In this document: positions 1 through 11,362 of the stretch, piece after piece
How the letters are laid out: each line of letters opens with the position of its first letter
Position numbering within the stretch: the first letter of the stretch is position 1
Assembly (NCBI GenBank): GCA_032209605.1
Contig: JASFXZ010000014.1
Location: 8,204,912 to 8,268,911, forward strand
Source: Mactromeris polynyma
Taxonomy: Eukaryota; Mollusca; Bivalvia; Venerida; Mactridae
Length of the DNA: 64,000 nt
Direction: 5' to 3'
Notes under the pieces: generated by a model
The model's database searches: none
Told to the model about the DNA's origin: nothing
Seen by the model: only the letters and a program-made list of their open reading frames with translations
Translations under genes and position numbers: made by a program

Positions 1-1240
1 CTGTACTTACTGGACACGACCAAACATGAAACCCCAGGTGCAAAACTACATAGACTGGTGAACATTCCTGCAAAGTTTTATGACTCTGGCTCATACAGTT
101 TTGGAGATATGAGTGACACAAGATTGCATACTCTGTAGGCTATATTTAACTAAGTCAAGGGACATAACTCTGTACTTACTGGGCACAGCCAAACATGAAA
201 CCCCAGGTGCAAAACTACATAGACTGGTGAACATTCCTGCAAAGTTTTATGACTCTGGCTCATATTCTTTTATCAAAAACAAATAGGGAGAAAATGACAT
301 TTTCTCTCCCACATCAAGATGCATTCAACCATATATCCATGACAAACAGGAAGTTAAAGATGGGTATTTAAATCACTGAATCATCGCTACAAATGAAAGT
401 TTTCCATAAATCACTTTCTACACTTGTTTTTTTAGCTGTCAAAATATTCAACAGTGATAAAATATACAGTATACCCAACCTTTCTACATCTACGTCTTAC
501 AGAACCAGAAATTATCAAATCTCAATCTTTCTTGATACATTGACTCAATCACCCAAGATGCATGGATTCCAAATCAGAACTAACTAGAATGCGTCCATAG
601 GACACAGATGCCCCCACTGTTGCAGCCTTTGTCACAAAAGCAAATGCTATTATTCTGCTCATAGTTTGTGAATGGATATCAAAATTACCAAGTGAACAAC
701 TGTACTGATTATGGTGATAAGTCAAGGGCAATAACTTTGCACATACTGGGAGTAACCATACATGAAACCCCAGGTACACAACAACACAGTCATGCTGGTG
801 AACATTCATGTGAAGTTTTATGACTCTGGCTCATAGACTTATGGAGATATAAGTGACACAATATTGCATTCTCTGTTGGCAATGTTTTAACTAAGTCAAG
901 GGCCATAACTTTGCACTTACTGGGCACAGCCAAACATGAAACACCAGGTGCACAACTTCACATGCTGGTGAACATTCATGTGAAGTTTAATGACTCTGGC
1001 TCATATACTTTTGGAGATATGAGTGACACAAGATTGCATACTCTGTAGGCTATATTTTAACTAAGTCAAGGGACATAACTCTGTACTTACTGGACACAAC
1101 CAAACATGAAACCCCAGATGCAAAACTACATAGACTGGTGAACATTTTATGACTCTAGCTCATATTCTTTTGGAGATATGAGTGACACAAGATTTTGTGA
1201 CGGAAGGACGGACGGACAGACGGACATATCAACATTTATG
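1..1240. repeat. cluster of ~169-bp dispersed repeat units
   Basis: Units starting with a ctgtacttactgg-like segment recur near 1, 169, 910 and 1080 at about 169-bp spacing, with a partial unit around 700-890. They share phrases such as caaacatgaaaccccaggtg and tttatgactctggctcata. The last unit ends in a gacggacggacagacgg run (about 1200-1225), typical of dispersed repeats in molluscan genomes. 1340-1420 holds another short piece ending in a ggggcataaa motif. 266-700 holds nothing else I can name. No coding capacity is supported. Confidence 0.7.
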
Positions 1241-1704
1241 CTTTTTCCTTCTTTAAAAAAACCTGTAAGCAGGTGATATTATGAACTTTTCATATAGTAA
1301 ACAGATCAAAAAAGCCCCTAACCCTAATGTCAGTAAGCTCATAAACCCTAAATGTTTGCCCGGACGGACAGACAGACAAGGGCAAATCTATATGCCCCCC
1401 CTTTTCAGAGTGGGGCATAAAAATGCATGGATTCTGAACCTGAAACATCCCAAGTTTACGGAGTTCAAAACTGAACACTCCAGACGCATGGATTCAAAAA
1501 TGAAATACTTAAATACTTGCACTACTTCATCATGAAGGGGGCAATTTAAAAAAATACCAGTAGTTTTTAACCAGTTTCATAGGTGATCCTGGGCATTAAA
1601 ATGGTGCACCAAATATTTTATTCAACAGTTTAGAATGAAGGTATACAGACACAATTGTGTTAACACAAATATAGGTTTTTATCACAAGTTTGACATTGTT
1701 ACTT

Positions 1705-2030
1705 TTTTTTCCCAGCGCAGCCATACTAACAAGGTTTTGCTATTTGCATATCAGTGTTGTGTAAAACAATCAAATCTTATATTAACCTCTAAGGCAATTT
1801 CTCTTTAACGTAAAAACGTTTATAATATTGATGCGGATTGGTTAACATTTCGATAAAGGGTACGTTTACCTTACCGAAATCCACTGAATTTCGGTGAATT
1901 TACCGAAATCCATTTTGAATGTGGAGTGACCAGCAATTGTTACATCTCAGCATTTTTTATGTAAATGCACAACAAATCTTAACCTTCAAATGACGCCGAC
2001 CTTCGTTTTTCAAGATATTTCTTGTTTACA
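1705..2030 (+). repeat. dispersed repeat family R, copy 1 of 6
   Basis: About 320 bp, recognised by the chain tgctatttgcatatcagtg, gtgttgtgtaaa, caaggcaatttctctt, an inverted gaatttcggtgaatttaccg block, caacaaatcttaacct and ttcaagatatttcttg. The same order recurs at 24,425-24,745 (reverse), 31,490-31,825, 35,175-35,375, 46,405-46,705 and 53,350-53,675. No terminal inverted repeats or long open frame are visible, so the class is unknown. It could be a non-autonomous DNA element or a SINE-like retroposon. Confidence 0.75.
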
Positions 2031-2590
2031 ATTATGTTAAACATGTAAGTCAATTTTTGGCCACAAATGCTATAAAGATGTTGCCTGGATCAATTCTAGT
2101 CTCCAGACAATGTTTGCTTTCAAGTCACATAAACAATGAAAAATATACGACAAGCAGTTGTTTTATTAATGCCTTTATTTGTTGTCAAATATTAAAAAGG
2201 TCAGATTAAACATCGAGACATCTGGATCAAGTACGTGGCTTTGTTTGGTCCTTTACAAGCTTGCAAACAATATTATTGACCATTTGAGGTTGAAGCTTAA
2301 ACCTTTTGTCTGGGTTGTAGGGACAGACCACTTGGTAAATAATGAGTTGAGTCCGAAATGAATTTTCAGGAAACATAAAACTACAACGAAAATATATAAC
2401 AACAAAAAACTAAACTTAAAATATTTCAAAGAAAAAAAAGTTAAGTTGTATGCTTTATTTACCTTAACTTGTGGGCCAATTCTAAAAATAGCCTTTGGAA
2501 TGCTACTGATGACGTCATGGAAACGGGCATGTGATTTTATAAAACAAGTGACACCAGTGCCCACACTTCGTACACTGACTGCCCACTTGA

Positions 2591-2865
2591 TGTTTGTCTG
2601 TTTCATCGGGTTTAACGCCGTTTCTCAACGATATTTCAGTTATATACAGCGGCCAGTTCACCTAACCAGTTTTTCCTGGACTGAAATCTAACCAGTACTA
2701 ACTTACCCTTCCACAAGAAGCCGGCAACTTCTCCACATGTGGAGGAAAATCAACATTATTATCAAATTTTCATGGAAGGATATGACCTGCTGCGACCGGG
2801 AATCAAACCCGGATCGCCGGGTTACAAGTCCAGCGCAATAACCACTGGACCATGGCCGCGGCTCC
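2591..2865 (-). mobile_element. tRNA-derived SINE family A, full copy with TSD
   Basis: Read on the minus strand it begins with a tRNA-like head: an A-box-like tggtccagtggttattgcgc and a B-box-like gggtttgattcc. A conserved body follows (ccacatgtggagaagttgcc, ccaggaaaaactggttaggt), then a 3' tail aacggcgttaaacccgatga. It is flanked by a perfect 11-bp target-site duplication, tgcccacttga, at 2580-2590 and 2866-2876. That shows insertion by retrotransposition. Other copies are at 20,927-21,159, 22,665-22,926 and 34,858-35,121. Confidence 0.88.
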
Positions 2866-2876
2866 TGCCCACTTGA

Positions 2877-4050
2877 CTAGAACAATTTCATTACATTAAG
2901 AAGTAGAACTTGTCTGAATGAAAAAGGAATAACGTTTATAGATGTATGAAAAATGAAATGAAATGGTAATAAACTATATTCCATTTTAATATATTCACAT
3001 GCCAAGACGTTTGGCGAAATGAAATATTCTATTCTCTATTCTAATCACAAACGATAGTTTGGTGAGACATATATAAACCAGTCGCGCATAGCTCCGAAAA
3101 CAACTTATCATCGCCGGTACGAATAATGTAAAATGACGAGAAAAAGCTGCTTAAATAAGAAGGTTACTATGGTAACTACCACTGTTTAAGAAAAAACAAG
3201 CAAAAACATCGATTTTTTCAATTATTGTTCGTTAATAATGTTTTAAACGCATTTTGTTGCGATTTCATTAACGATACGCTTCTATACAAATGACTTGGTA
3301 GAACGTTTGATGATTCAATCCTACTAACCTGAGAAATGTTCGTGATTACTTGCCCACGACTTAAGGAAAACCCACGAGTTAAGGAAAGGCAACCACTCTT
3401 TAAAATTTGTGAAAATTCCAAATATTTTAATGGTTACCGTATAGAATTACCAAACATGCATTACAGGAAGAAACACATTTGTCTATTTGAAGTATTTTTT
3501 GAATCACATTAAAACAAATTTTTTTTTGGATACATTGAAAAAAATTGTACTAAACTAATAAGATAGCCCTTAAAAATGTGTATGTTTTGGGTACCGACAT
3601 TGACTCGACGTAAGAATCTGACAGAAAAAGTGATTGACAAATCGATCTACATGAACACAGAGGCAGGGGGACCGAAAAACAATTTTTCAAGGATTGCCTA
3701 AATTTTAATAGTGGGAAATTTCTGAAATAACTTATAATGGATTGAAAGTCATTGGCTAATTGAGACAAATATATTTACAGTAAATAACTAATTGAGATCT
3801 ATTAGGGTAATATTACTCAAGTATTTTGTTGAAGTTATGTATGACCAACAGTGGGTTTAGTGAAGAAAACTTGCAATAATATTTGTCTAAGTTTAAAGTT
3901 CATATCTACCGTAACTCATAATAATTATTGTCTTCATGATAACTGAAAATTTTATTTTTAATAACAAACATCGGTAACTGTCAACTTATACAGCAATACT
4001 CTGGGCAGATTGTGATGTTCATAAGACAGTTATGCCAAAACATTTTGTTT
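2877..4050. other. intergenic, nothing recognised
   Basis: AT-rich DNA with short frames only. I see no domain, RNA gene or repeat unit here. Confidence 0.5.
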
Positions 4051-4051
4051 T

Positions 4052-4266
4052 AAATGTTTTAACTTATTTATTTTTTATCGATTGTGATACAAGTTCTTAC
4101 AACTTATACTAACAACTCTTGATGACTGCTTCCTGGCTACCAACCAGTACTCGCGCCAAATTTAGGGATTGTGAAGTTTGTGAACAAACCCCTGCTCACT
4201 ACGGGCCTCGAACTCACGACCTTCGGATCAGGAGTCAGGCGCTCTACCCCTCGACCACTGCGCCTT
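4052..4266 (-). mobile_element. tRNA-derived SINE family B, copy 1
   Basis: The minus strand starts with ggcgcagtggtcgaggggta (A-box region) followed by gtagagcgcctgac, and a B-box-like ggtcgtgagttcgaggcc. The body contains ctggttggtagccaggaa on the minus strand and ends near an AT-rich tail (aaataagttaaaac). A second copy with the same layout lies at 31,866-32,082. The pseudo-tRNA head rather than a full cloverleaf, plus the shared non-tRNA body, identify a SINE and not a tRNA gene. Confidence 0.8.
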
Positions 4267-5939
4267 ATTTTACTTCAGGAACAAAGGTGTATATTTAAAC
4301 AAGCTACATCATGTTGAATAGACACTCATGGTATCCACAATTATATCAATGAAAATTGAGTATTTAAAAAATCAGTTAATATATGCGTTTAGCAACTGAA
4401 AGTAGCTAACTTATTTAGCAACGCCGCCATCCAGTTACAGGTTACATAATGAAAGGACAATAAAATTAAAATCTTGATAATTTTGTGCAAAAAATACAAA
4501 AGTTCATGCAATTTATATAACAGATCTTGATAAATGAACCAGTCATTAACTATCTAAGTGCTATGTATGTATATGGCTGTTTTATAGTTATTATTCTCAT
4601 TAATTTTGTAACATTTTATCACTTGACATTATACTAATAGATCATTATACATCAAACTGGTAAGAATAGTAACGTATCACTATGAGTAACAGATCAGTGT
4701 AATGATACAAGTAACAAACAAGACTAATTTTGATGCAAAGCATCAAAACGGCGGCACAAGTTTTAGGAAGCATGATATTGAAGATTTATTATTTTGTTTA
4801 TCAATAAATAAGAAAGTATGATCATCACCAAGCCATAATTCTGGTAAGAATCATCCACAATTCATGACAATTGCCTAAATAGTCTTGGTACCAATCAATC
4901 ATTTGTAGTTTAATTGGAATATGACTTGTTTATGTAAAACAAACCGACCAAAACTACCTAAAATACTTCTTACCATGTTTGTTTTTGTTTTCTTGTGTGG
5001 TCACTCAACCAATATGGCGGAAAATGACGCTTCTATAAACCACGTGATTAAATAGACTTTTTCCATTGGTCGGTGATAATGTTTCGCGGGAAAATGCTGG
5101 TGCATCGATTTACACGAAACGAAGAAAAAAAACGATTACACGAAACGTAGATAGAACGAAACGGATCTAAAAATATACATGATTATAACTTCTAGTTTTA
5201 CAGATCTAAAAGAACTATTGGGATATCAAAAGGGAAAAATATCCACTAAAAATGTCAAAACAACGTAATTAAAAGTTCAGTTCAACCATCAGCATTTGAT
5301 CTCGAATGTACTGAATCCGTTTTACTGCCAATGCGTTATTTGAACAACAAATGCTATGACGTTTTCAACGACAATTTTCATTGGCTGAATTTTGTTTACA
5401 TATTACCATCAGTACATAACTTATATGGGTCAAGTTAAGGCAATGTATATTGCATAGTTTGGTCACTGTATTTATATTTGTACATTATAAACTGCATTCA
5501 TGAACTTATTAATATGGATTAACATTTTTTGTTTAACAATTTGCTTTTTTATAAGTACAATTTCAATTTGCGTGCACAGCATTAGGAACCATTTCCTGAA
5601 CTTTGATGATGAATTGAGCGTAGTTGTGAAACGAAGCTATGTAATACACGATGCCTAACCGTTTTCGTGACTAGCTGTTGTAAATTCTTATAAGCATACG
5701 TAAAACATTTTTTAAAGCTTTTTATTAACGGTAAAAATACATTTTAAATATTTTGACATTTTTTTATTATCAATTAGTACACTTTTTTTATCTGTATAAT
5801 TAGAATCACGATTTGTAAAAACAATTTAAAAAAGCATAATACCAATGGCTTCTCCCATTTCGATTATGCAACTCCATGTACCTAGATTAAAAATTATTCA
5901 AATAGACGACGGCCTGAAGGCCGCCGTCAATTACTGCAA
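4267..5939. other. intergenic, nothing recognised
   Basis: AT-rich sequence without a supportable gene. A GC-richer patch near 4980-5120 is not associated with any open frame. Confidence 0.45.
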
Positions 5940-6478
5940 TGACACCAGTAAAAAAAAATACCACAAAGATACCAGAAAAAAAATTACCATATTTATACCA
6001 GTAAAAGAAACATCATACTGATTCCAGTAAAATGAAATACCGTAATGATACCAGTAAAATATTACCGTAATTATACCAGTAAACTAAAATACTGTATTTA
6101 TACCAGTAAAATGTTACCGTAATTATACCAGTAAAATAAAATACCTTCATGATACCAGTAAAAAAATACCACAATGATACCAGTAAAATAAATACCATAA
6201 CGATAACAGTAAAAAAAAAACCATAATGATAACAGTAAACTTAAAAATACCGTAATAATTCCAGTAAAATAAATACCATAATGATAACAGTAAACTAAAA
6301 TACTGTAATAATTCCAGTAAAATAAAATACCGTAATGATAACAGTAAAACAATACCGTATTTATACCAGTATAATAGAATACTGTATTTATACCAGTAAA
6401 ATATTACCATAATGATAACAGTAAAATAAAATACTGTAATGATTCCAGTAAAATAAAATACCGTAATGAAACCAATAA
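5940..6478. repeat. ~27-bp minisatellite (ataccagtaaaataaaatac)
   Basis: About 20 imperfect copies of a unit near 27 bp reading ccgtaatgataccagtaaaa plus taaaata. Variants differ at ttatacc/tgatacc/tgataac and in A-run length. The reverse strand yields short frames rich in Tyr, Phe and Leu. These are a composition effect of the repeat and not a membrane protein. Confidence 0.9.
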
Positions 6479-6904
6479 AAAAGCCTCACATTGTGTCTTT
6501 TGTAAGCCTTTAACTGACTGAGAAATCAACATTTGTTATGATAAAGCCAAAAATATAAGGTCATCTATACTGCTGAATCCAACTTTTATTGGGTACACTA
6601 TGTCAGCAGGAAAATATTTTCCAAATATTTCATTGGCTTACCACCTCAAAATTTGTATACAACTGTTATACAAATTTCTTAAACAGCCTGAATATTAGGA
6701 CAGTAGTTTAATAGCTTGCCAAATAACTATACATGTAGTTAAAATTTCATCATTAATATCAAATGATTACAATCAGGCATTCATAATCACAGCCTGATAC
6801 AGTTAATGATTTAATTAAGGCCATTGTTAATTAATCCATTAGCCGGCTTCTCTGTTCCCTCACACCCATTTATTCAAGCTGCTTTAATATTTTAATATTC
6901 TAAA

Positions 6905-7000
6905 GAAATGAAGCTCTTTCTGGTAGCAAAGTTGGTAGAGCGATGGACAACCGATCAGAAAGTCAATGGTTTTAAGCCCAATATAGCAGTATATTCTTGT
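6905..7000 (+). repeat. degraded tRNA-like SINE head
   Basis: Contains gttggtagagcgatggacaa (A-box-like) and, 30 bp on, caatggttttaagcccaata (a decayed B box). The spacing fits a tRNA-derived SINE head. No second copy with a body was found in the window. Confidence 0.4.
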
Positions 7001-7064
7001 TGACAATTTGACTGGGTGTAGGGGTGTTGTATACAACCTATTCATTCGTTCATAATTGAAATAT

Positions 7065-7360
7065 GATTTAAACAAGGAAAATTGCAACAGACTGACCGCC
7101 CGCCCACGAGAAAAAATAACAAAAGGTAATAACTCTGTAATTAGCTAGAGTTATGGTTCTTGTACTCTATACACTTCCTCTCATTGTGCTCTACCATTGT
7201 ATGAAGTTTTATCAATTCCATCCAGTAGTTTTCAAGTTATGCTCTGGACAAGGAAAATTGCAACGTACCTCCCGCTTGACCGACCGACCACAGGGTGACT
7301 CCTATATACCCCCTTCAAACTTCATTTGGTGGGCGTATACCAACCTTCTCACCCTCTACC
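7065..7360. repeat. dispersed repeat with gaccgaccgacc motif
   Basis: A segment near ggacaaggaaaattgcaac occurs at about 7073 and again at about 7244. Each is followed by a Cys/Pro-codon-like gaccgcccgcc or gaccgaccgacc run, a common molluscan dispersed repeat style. No coding evidence. Confidence 0.45.
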
Positions 7361-7431
7361 CTATATAATGGATAAATCGATAATGAAAGCATTATTAAAT
7401 TGGTTTTATACTTTATCGTATTATTGTTATA

Positions 7432-7620
7432 CAGTCAAACCTGTCTGTAAAGACCACCCATGGGAACAGTAAAATGTGGTCTTTGTTTACAGGTGGTCTC
7501 TATTAACAGATTAACTATCATTGAAAATGGTCTGATGGTAGATAAAATTAGTGGTCTTTGCAGACAGGTTTTGCAATAGTGGTCTTTGTTCACAGGTGGT
7601 CTTTAACACAGGTTTGACTG
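7432..7620. mobile_element. 189-bp MITE with TA duplication
   Basis: The ends are cagtcaaacctg at 7432-7443 and its reverse complement caggtttgactg at 7609-7620. The inverted similarity continues inward (tgtaaagaccacc versus gttaaagaccacc). TA dinucleotides flank both sides (7430-7431 and 7621-7622). Internal ggtctttg/acaggtggtct phrases repeat. The size, inverted ends and TA duplication fit a Tc1/mariner-type non-autonomous element; the superfamily is an inference. Confidence 0.8.
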
Positions 7621-7987
7621 TATTTATAATAAAATACCCCCCCCACTTCTAACGATGGGACATTAACCTAGTAATAAGTTAATGATAGCCATACATTGTG
7701 TAACTAAATGAATTCAAATTACTGGGCATACTTGGCAGCACAGGAACAATCAGACTATATCGCTCCATCAATTCTTGATATATCAATGTCGTGTGTGATT
7801 TGAATCAAATTTGTGTTCATTATATAAAATACTACGGATTCTGAGATTTGAATAATTGTGCCATATTTGTAAAATAAATTATACAAGTGAATCAAATTTC
7901 TATCATCCTATGGTTTCAAGCGAAAGTGAAGTGAAGATTTTGTTCCATGTGGAATTCAAGTTTTGTATTAAAAAACTGCACTGTACA

Positions 7988-8571
7988 CAGGCTGTCAAGT
8001 GAACTTCTTTCAAAAAGTAGGAATAAAATTTACAAAAAAAGTAGGAGAAAAGTAGGAAAACTTAGGAATTTGAATTTAAAAAGTAGGGAGTTTTTACATA
8101 CGATTGTGCAGAACTTTGCATTACTCACAGACATAAATTGCTAACTAGAATACATCTTGACGAGACTGCATAGACAGGTCTTTTTGACTCTTATACATCT
8201 TTCACCTTGGCATGATCATTAAGTAAGCAGCCACAGGCCCACAGTCTGCACCCCCCCCCCCCCCACCCAGTCTGTACAGTCTCACAAGATGATTCCAGTC
8301 TTCTATGCACTCCCAATTGACAAGATCCTACAAATATACTACCATTTTCTAGCTGTTAATATAAGGTCTCTGTGAAATACACAACTTGAACCCAAAAAGT
8401 AGGAAACGTGAATTCTGGACCCAAAAAGTAGGAAGAAATAAAAAATAAGGAAAAATTAGGAAAAAATAAAAAATAAGTAAAAAGTTAGGAAAAATAAATA
8501 AATAAGAAAAAGGTATGAAGAAATAAAAAAATAAGGAAAAGTAGGAAAAATAAGGACAGCTTGACAGCCTG
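7988..8571. mobile_element. candidate 0.58-kb inverted-repeat element
   Basis: caggctgtcaag at 7988-7999 is matched by its reverse complement cttgacagcctg at 8560-8571. The flanks also share tgtaca-like sequence. The inner ends carry A-rich gtaggaa-containing blocks, and a poly-C run lies near 8250-8264. No transposase is present. The exact ends and the target-site duplication are unclear. Confidence 0.5.
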
Positions 8572-8639
8572 TACAGTACATAGTATATTGGAAATTTGTG
8601 ATTTTTAGTGTAGACATACAAGTTGATTTATCATCGGTT

Positions 8640-11362
8640 CAGGAAATATGGACCATTTTGGAAAATTAGAATTTTGGACATAGATAGACAAGGTTTTTTT
8701 CCAATCAGATATTAACATAACAGAGTTATAATATATTTATTCAGATTTTAGGAATTTATGGTGATTATCATAAACATACAATTACTGCAGATAGCTGCAT
8801 ACAGGTTTTAAACCAGTACACCGATCTGCAAGGAGTGATATTATTTATTTTAACGCAAAACAAATCTTTGAGGTCAAATATTTCCCCCGACAGAAAAGAA
8901 ATAATAGGAGTAATTTAAGACTTTGTGACTCATTCAAATGATTGAAAGATTAAACTTAGTAACACCTAGGGGCTATTGTGGTAAAAATAGATAAAAACGA
9001 CTGTAAGAATAGTAGGAAGGAAAAGGGTTACAGCTCTGTTTGATAAAAGATTTCACCGACCTCATAGCTTGAAATTAATTGACCTTTAAGACAGAGAGTT
9101 TTGCAGGAGTGTTTTTTTTAAAAATAATTCTCTGGGATTTGGATTACGTATATAATTATGACAGCCGGGATTTAAAACAGACGACAAAAACATCAGAATT
9201 AAAATTCAAGCATGGAATTTCGTATATCGTATAAACTACGAGTACATGGATTTTATCCGAACAATAGATTTGATCAACTCTCAATACATTGAAATAAACC
9301 ATACATATAAACTTTAACAAAGAAAACATTAAAAGGTTAATCATTTAAGCTTTTGTGGTTAAACTAGCACAACGGAGGACAAAGTCATGTGATTGGATAA
9401 CAAGTTGCTCACTTTTGCTGTATAAGAAATATCGTTATTTACCTTGAGATCAAATTATGACGTGAACGCTCAGTGTGACTTTACTAAAAACAGAGCATAT
9501 ATTGTACTTTATATGAACAGACATTGATATCTCCCAGTGTAGTGGATTTTCGAACTATTTATGGCAAACACTCGGGGAATTAAAAAAAAGTCAACAATTA
9601 TACTGGTACATTGTTAGCTGTATCAATCAAACGTTACATTATTATTAATACAAGTTCTAATAAATAGCAATCAATAAATACTATTGGGAATATTTCACTG
9701 ACCGACATGAATGTATTCTAGTTGTCGCTGATGATCACTGTGTTAGCGAAGGTGACCTGAGAGAATAGCGAAATGATAGAATCACAAATGAGGAATTAAT
9801 GTGAAATATACGTATGTGATTCCACATAGTTACGCTATTGAATGGAATTAATGAGGTTTTGTTAACATCGTAGTTGAAAAATGTTTTATTAATGTAGGAT
9901 ACATGATTATTTTTCCTGGAGTTATATGCAACTTTGTGACAAGTGTATTTGTTAACAAAGTTAATACCTTGACTTTGCATGGAAATAGTTGAGAAAAGAA
10001 ATGGAATTTATTTATAAATCGCAATTATATGGAGTTGAAGATGAGAAATATGGATGTGATGGATTTGACCAAATTCAAGATATGCGCAATTTAACGACAT
10101 AATAAACAATGAAATAAAAAAAGTAGTAAAATCATAATGAATAGATTTAGTGATAAATGAAACTGATTTTAGCACATATAAGATTTCTCCAAAACAACTT
10201 TTGAACGTATTCAATTACTAAAGAATTGGAAGTGACAGACAATATTTTTTTATCTAATATTGCAATAAAGGAACATTCGATGAATTATGTGTAAGGCAAC
10301 TCGGACAATAAAGAAGACACCAATCAATTACGATTGAAAATCTTCTTGGATATTTACAAAATTTCAATGACAATGAACGAAAAACTTGTGATTGAAATCC
10401 GCCCTGAAATAAAATCGTAAAAAATAGACCTATTAAAATTTCTCTAACAAAGATAGGGCATGATCAGTTAAATTGAATAACACATACGTAGACAGTGAAA
10501 AGTGTTTAAACACGTTTTTTACAAATATCGTGATTTAAAGTTGTAAAAAATTTAACCAATTTGAACATTTATAGTGCCAACAATTCGTTCGGTAAAAAAT
10601 TACCAATATATAATTGTACCCTTCGCACAAAACAAACGTCTCCGCATTGAATAGAAAGTTACGTCAAAGTTAACAAACGAGGACAAAGATGTATATAGAA
10701 GCACACATACAGTGTTTGACAATTAGAAGGATAGATATTTGCGATCGCACTTGACTGAAAATTTGTAGAAAGCAGTAATAAGCGATTTAATCATGAATTT
10801 TATGTTCTAAGTAGAACATATTTGAACAGAAATCTGTTAATGGAATATATATTGGGAATTCTAAATTTCTGTGATATGTGATGCATGCGGCTTTATCAAC
10901 GAAATCTTGGTTGTCGTCAAAAATAATGTGGTTGTTACAAGTTGCGAGATGTTTTCAAAGATTGTGATGCAAAAATTTGGAATTATTGAAAAGAAAATGG
11001 ATTTATCTTAAAGTCCTTAATGGAGTATCAGCCAGGTAACCATAAAATTATGCAAACAGCTCAAGAGTGAATGCTTCATTAACCATAAGAATTTTACATT
11101 ACGGGTATAAAGAGCCTCTTGTTTATCTTAAGGCATAGTTTATCTTTCATCCGACAGTTTCGAACTGCGTAAATGCATATAATTTGATATATCAAATAAC
11201 TGGAAATGTGTGGAGTGAACAGTTATCAATTGTGAGGAAAATAAACAATATACTACAATTCAGATATCTTGGATTTGAATAGTGAAGAACTTATACCATT
11301 GGTACAAGGTAACACAGTACATTTTGTTTCACATCAGGATACTTTAACCAATACCATTCAAA
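8640..11362. other. intergenic / 5' flank of the tetraspanin gene
   Basis: AT-rich and without domains in any frame. A tttgtttcacatcag stretch ending at 11,337 could be a splice acceptor for a 5' UTR exon just ahead of the ATG at 11,363. No matching donor could be chosen. Confidence 0.4.

Noticed and set aside
2253..2606. 117-codon reverse frame
   Set aside because: No recognised features, and it runs into the SINE; composition is that of random AT-rich DNA.
4170..4266. tRNA genes (also 2,780-2,865, 22,665-22,740, 30,545-30,632 and 35,990-36,056)
   Set aside because: A and B boxes are present but the cloverleafs look incomplete and each is joined to a repeat body; they are SINE heads.
6013..6410. 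Hydrophobic reverse-strand frames resembling membrane proteins
   Set aside because: Produced by the AT-rich 27-bp minisatellite; the three overlapping frames have the same composition.
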